Assembly: GCF_036898095.1 (NCBI RefSeq)
Contig: NC_090725.1
Location: 211,876,200 to 211,940,199, forward strand
Source: Palaemon carinicauda
Lineage: Eukaryota > Arthropoda > Malacostraca > Decapoda > Palaemonidae
DNA length: 64,000 nucleotides
Direction of reading: 5' to 3'
In this document: piece by piece, positions 59,291 to 64,000 of the stretch
How the letters are laid out: every line of letters begins with the position of its first letter
Position numbering within the stretch: position 1 is the stretch's first letter
The notes under the pieces: generated by a model
What the model saw: only the letters and a program-made list of their open reading frames with translations
Databases searched by the model: none
What the model was told of the DNA's origin: nothing
Position numbers and translations under genes: made by a program

Positions 59291-59748
59291 TGGATTAATA
59301 CTCTTATAGATGTCTTAATACAAAATGTGAGGAAAATTTAAACTTGAGATTTTCTTGGACTTGGGATCTCAAAGAACATGCATCACTGAAGATATGCTAC
59401 AACAATAAAACTTGAAATATATACATAAGAAAAAAACAGAGCAGAACAAATTGAACCATTAATTCATCCTAGGGAGTATAAAGTCAAATTTGAGTCAACC
59501 TCCAATAAATTTATAACAAGTTGAAACTTTCAAGAAATTATCATTAAAATTAAAAGTGTCAGGAATAACATAATAAATGTTCCCAAGAATAGACCATGGG
59601 GCTTTTGAAAAATTCAAGATGGCATCTAAAATGGCTGCCAGCTTGAGAATTTCTTATATTTCACGCTGAAATCACCATAGAAATAGTGAGTCAAAATAAT
59701 TACCATGGCTATTTTTAAGATAAAATCAACTTATTAGATACAGCTGAC

Positions 59749-62700
59749 ATGTGCAATACATTGTTTTCTTTTCTTTTATTTTCAGAGCTAGAGTTGGAGT
59801 TGTGCATTATTTGTAAGATCTCACACATCAAGGATTTTGTGAAAGTTGGAATCAAAGGTAAAACAACTATAGTAGCTGCAAGCCTTGAGAGACAGGATGG
59901 TCTTCATGAACTACTACAGCTACAGGAGCCACTAATACTTCACATTACCTGTAAAAAAGCCTACTCCTAGGAATCCTCCATCAGACCTGGGAAGATAAAA
60001 TCTAGGAAATCAGTGGCAGTTGAGGCATCTCAACCACCCAGCCTGTAGGCCAGAACCCCACTGTTTGAGATTACTGCACATTGCATTTTCTGCTCTGAAA
60101 TACTGATTACTAGCAGCAGACTTGAAACAAAACACAAAAAGTTAACATGCAATGTAGAGACCAAAGAGTTAAAGAATGTGTTGAAAAGGGGATCAGAGAG
60201 TGGTGATGAGTGGGGAGAAGTGGTTGCCAAAAGGACAGAGAGAAAATACTGATTTGGTTGCCATAGAGGTGAAACACCAACATGCCTGTGCTAAGGATTT
60301 TTTCCAATCTACAAAAAGTAAAACTTGTTTGCAAACCAGTTGATGACCTATGTGCATACATAACAACAATGACGAATGTAGTTATGTAGTTTCTGACTTC
60401 AAGGAGCACATAGAAACATTCTTGAAAGGCAAGGACGGATTTTCTCAAAAAAACTGAAAAGAGCAATACGAATATGATATTATAACACGCATTTCTGGAA
60501 AATTCAGCATAGCTATGTTCCCTGAATTTGCTCACTAGATACTACGCAAGAGGTTGGTGGCAGATCAAGCAACTGACAAAGCTTGTGAAAATGAAATAAT
60601 AATTGAAATGACAGCTTCAATTATCTGTAGTGAGATTTATTTGTCAGTCTATGATCTCAGTGAATTTCCAACTTTCAAGAAAAATAAAAATGATGCTTCT
60701 ATGATTCTCGAGTATCTCAGGTCTTCTTACACAAGTTGTTAGACCCAAATGGGAAAAAATGCTGCTTTAGTGAGTCAGTGATGTACTACCATAACCCATT
60801 CTATTATTTCTGCTACTGGCCATAGTAGTGCACATGCATCGCAAGTATATCTCTTGCAAGCTGATAGACAACATTAGTAGCATCAGTTTTGCAGATGACT
60901 ATAAGGAGGTCCTATAATTTTTAAAAAGCTCTATATCTTTTCGTACATCCTACTATGGCCTCATTGGGATTGCCCAATTCGTGTTTGATAAAGCTGATTT
61001 CAATGTTGCTAGACTAACTAGACACAAGACTTTCCATGCCATGGGTGGCATAGCTTATGTAATACCACCTGGAATAGTAGAAAAGTTTCCTGTCAAGTGC
61101 ACATAGAAAAGTCTCCTGTCAAGTGCACATTCCAACTAATCCCAACATAACATACAGAAAACCTGTAGCTCCTGCTTTACAGTTGGCTACAGTAGAACCT
61201 CTGCAGACTTCTAACAATCACAGACTGCAAGCATCAGCCTGTGATTCCATTTGGATGCTTGGGTTCATGTTGAACTTGACACCATGTCTGCCTTGGAGTG
61301 GCTTCATGAAAAGCAAACCTCCAGAATGGAGACTCCATCATTCATCAGTCTGGAATCAAGCAACCCTAGCACTATCTACATTGCACTGTACTTTGCAAAG
61401 ACACAATGTGATAAGAACAAACTTAATATCTCCCCAGTAACATTTGATCAGCCTCTGTATCAAAAGAATTCTGAAATTGTTGTTGCCTGTTGGAACAAAT
61501 GTACAACAAACGTTCTGTGGTGCATATGCTCAAAGGGTATGCCTTCTCTCAAACAGTGCATGCCAAAATTCTGATCCTACTGGCCCTCTGCTGTGTAGTG
61601 CCAATAAATCAGCTTGGGAGAGCAAGACTAACAAGAAACATCTGGTTACTCTGTACCTGAGCACAGTGAATCATGATGATGGTGCAGAGTTAGATGAAGA
61701 TGAAAGTCTGCAAGTTTCAACAGTTTCTTACTTACCATCTAGATCAAGTTGCCACACAGATGAACAGGGAAGTTATGGGTGTAGTACATCCACCAGGTAT
61801 TTCTCATAATCGACTTCATCAGAGCTGAGAGGCCTGACAACTGGAAGCTTCATCTGCACTGTGTGCTGGAGATTATCCTACATATCAATGCAGCAGGTCA
61901 TCTTCCATATGCCAAGTCTGCGAGACTACTTGCAGCAGATGAACCCCATTCCTAAAGTCATGCCACCCAAGGAGTACACTTTGTTATCTGCAAAGAGGTA
62001 TTTCACCATTCACTGGGCCAATGAGTTCTGGTCTGGCATCTTCTCTGACTAGACAATAGAGCATTCTTGATGAGGATTCTGAAAACCAGTGGAGGGATGA
62101 CCTTTGGTAGAGGGATTATAGACAGCATCTTAACCAAATGGGAGCATGCACTGCCTCACTATGTTTCTTTCTTTGATACTTTGGAGATGTTTATTAATGT
62201 GCCCACTGCTACCTGTGAACAACACTAAGATCTTTATTCATCGACTCAAGCTACAGACAAGAAAAACTACGATGTCGTCCTCTACTGGCTGCAGGTACGA
62301 CCACCATTTTCAGGTTACTAGCATGATTGCCTAATGTGTATTTCCACTGGTGTTGTAGATGACGCATCTGTCAACTATGACAAAGCTGTGCAGACTGGCC
62401 AAGCTGCAGAATCTAGAATAACAGGGGAACAGTTCACCAAGATCCCCCTGCATTGCAGGGACAAAGTCAAGACTATGGGAGATAAGAACAGCACCAATGT
62501 CAGGGGATAAAATAGAGGTAAATCACATTCTTCTTATACAGGATTATACGTGTCTTCAAAATAAATTCTGATATGGAACACTTCATGGCATATGAGGGGG
62601 CTCCTGACCATCCATCCTTGTTTTATGATGGTACAATGTGGAAACCAAACAAAAATGCCCAATATACCCTCTTCAAGCAATTTGCTCCTGTACAACCTAA

Positions 62701-63846
62701 TATTTCATACAAATGCAAGTATTTCAAAGATGGAGGCCTTCTACTGCAGTTGGTAGTCTGGCCACAATCATCTACCTGTAGCGGTGTATGCCAATGCTGT
62801 ATTGACTACATCCTGAGGTAGTGTTTGATGGCTACAGAACTGTCTCCACCAAGGCAACACAGCAACTACACAGGGTAAAGACATCAACATCCAGCGACAT
62901 CCTTTTTGAAAAGAACATGGTCAACACTACTATTTAAGTAACATTTCTGGAAAATAACCATAACAAAGAGCATCTTATAGAGATGCCCAGTGACCTGCTG
63001 AATCATGCAGGTATCAAATTAAAGCAGGTGTAAGATGGTGCATATGCCTTTATTGTGTCAACAACTCTGTCGTTGGCAGTGTCTGGCAAACAAATTGCTG
63101 TTGTCGGATTGACACTACCTTGTTGGTAATGGTAGTGACTCTGGTAACTACAAAATGGTCTTGAATGAGTTATACTGCAAGAATTCCCCATCTCTCTATA
63201 GAATTCATAGTATCGTTTAACACTGGCACAAGTAAATACCGAATGGCGTTGCATAACATAACTGGATGCATCACTATTTCTGCTTTCTATAGACAAGGGA
63301 AACTCACCGCATTCAACCAGTTGCATGACCTACTTGACACATTAAAACTTCAGACATCACTCATCAACAAGTATAAACAGGTGAAACCTTCCCCTTGAAG
63401 CTCTATGGTGCATCTAGTTCTGCTGCATCTCCTACAACAAGGTAATAAGCACAACAAAACTTTCCTCAACCTCTCCAGTTGGCATCTTTACCTCCAAAAT
63501 ATTCAGCAGTCAAGCAACATACCTACAGAACATATATAACTATCAAGGAATGGATGGGGAGGCCCTTGCAGCCATGCTGACTGGAGAACATCCTGACACC
63601 AGTTGACTCTGACCGTCCCATTACTCCAGACACTATGTTCAACATGATTTCTTGTGGCTGCAAAGAAGATGGCTGTGGAGTGTCCCTTGACTGCAGAAAG
63701 ATGGGGATGCACTGCTTTGTCCTGCATACAAAGTGCACTGATCAAACCAGTGACAAAGCTACATCAATGATATCCTATCTAGATGCCGAGGAAAAAATTG
63801 AAGAATCAACTCTAGTTTCACCAAAAACTGATGATGAGGATGACTG
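59749..63846 (+). pseudogene. decayed copy of a widespread invertebrate protein family of unknown function
   Basis: Broken frames over 4 kb keep the same order as a family I recognise only as uncharacterised, multi-copy proteins of invertebrates. Order: Cys motif CIICKISHIKDFV and a second at HCIFCSEI; near 61430 VTFDQPLYQKNSE; near 61845 WKLHLHCVLEI with AGHLPYAKSAR; near 61975 FTIHWANEFWSGIF; near 62070 LMRILKTSGGMTFGRG; near 63250 MALHNITGCITISAFYRQGK; and near 63640 ISCGCKEDGCGVSLDCRKMG, a cysteine-rich C-terminus, ending TGA at 63844. The GCDT-type motif (here GCIT) and preceding hydrophobic strand suggest a PIN/FEN-like fold. Dozens of stops and frameshifts; not functional. It is possibly mobile-element related. 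Confidence 0.6.
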
Positions 63847-64000
63847 AGGGCAAGTTTGTGTCCTGTTGTAAATATGTTTCACAATTCTAACATATGCATT
63901 TATTGTGTTAGTTATTTTATGTTAATGTATATCATACAATCCATGAATATTCTCAATCTCAATCTTATGGTTTCTATAGTATCACCAAAGGTATAGTAAA
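63847..64000. other. non-coding tail of window
   Basis: AT-rich; nothing recognised. Confidence 0.5.

Overview
The window is eukaryotic nuclear DNA dominated by transposable elements and simple repeats. Three related DIRS1-type (tyrosine-recombinase) retrotransposons, a Ty3/gypsy element, a second gypsy lineage, Tigger/pogo DNA transposons, very long (TA)n tracts and interspersed repeats with (TTA)n tails together suggest a malacostracan crustacean, most likely a decapod. That is an inference from repeat content only. No bacterial, organellar or viral-genome organisation is seen.

Layout. Bases 1-6137: DIRS copy A on the minus strand, cut by the window edge. Bases 6138-6514: (TA)n. Bases 6515-12960: DIRS copy B on the plus strand, head-to-head with A. 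Bases 13159-15529: a nearly intact Tigger-like transposon with terminal inverted repeats, sitting inside (TA)n. Bases 15661-33340 are a nest. An old gypsy element whose integrase lies before RNase H (Gmr1-like order) was split by a 5.7-kb Ty3/gypsy element (16589-22286, 246-bp LTRs, AAGT target duplication) and again, inside RNase H, by DIRS copy C (23505-31747). Copy C keeps both inverted terminal repeats and the internal complementary region. Bases 34024-36866: a second, decayed Tigger interrupted by a 1.2-kb TTAA-flanked insertion.

From about 37.8 kb the window becomes ordinary intronic DNA. Three exons on the minus strand (49768-49970, 46740-46949, 37781-37945) have compatible splice phases and encode a fibronectin-III-like segment followed by a cysteine-rich VWC-like module; a possible upstream exon lies at 57550-57668. 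The introns hold remnants of another DIRS lineage, a Tigger1-like fragment whose 5' end is tandemly repeated four times at a 304-bp period, several copies of a (TTA)n-tailed repeat, and small tandem duplications. Bases 59749-63846 carry a decayed plus-strand copy of a multi-copy invertebrate protein family of unknown function.

Function. None of the mobile elements looks autonomous: each has frameshifts, stops or domain deletions. The only apparently functional coding sequence is the minus-strand exon set. All coordinates come from reading the sequence; no database search was run.
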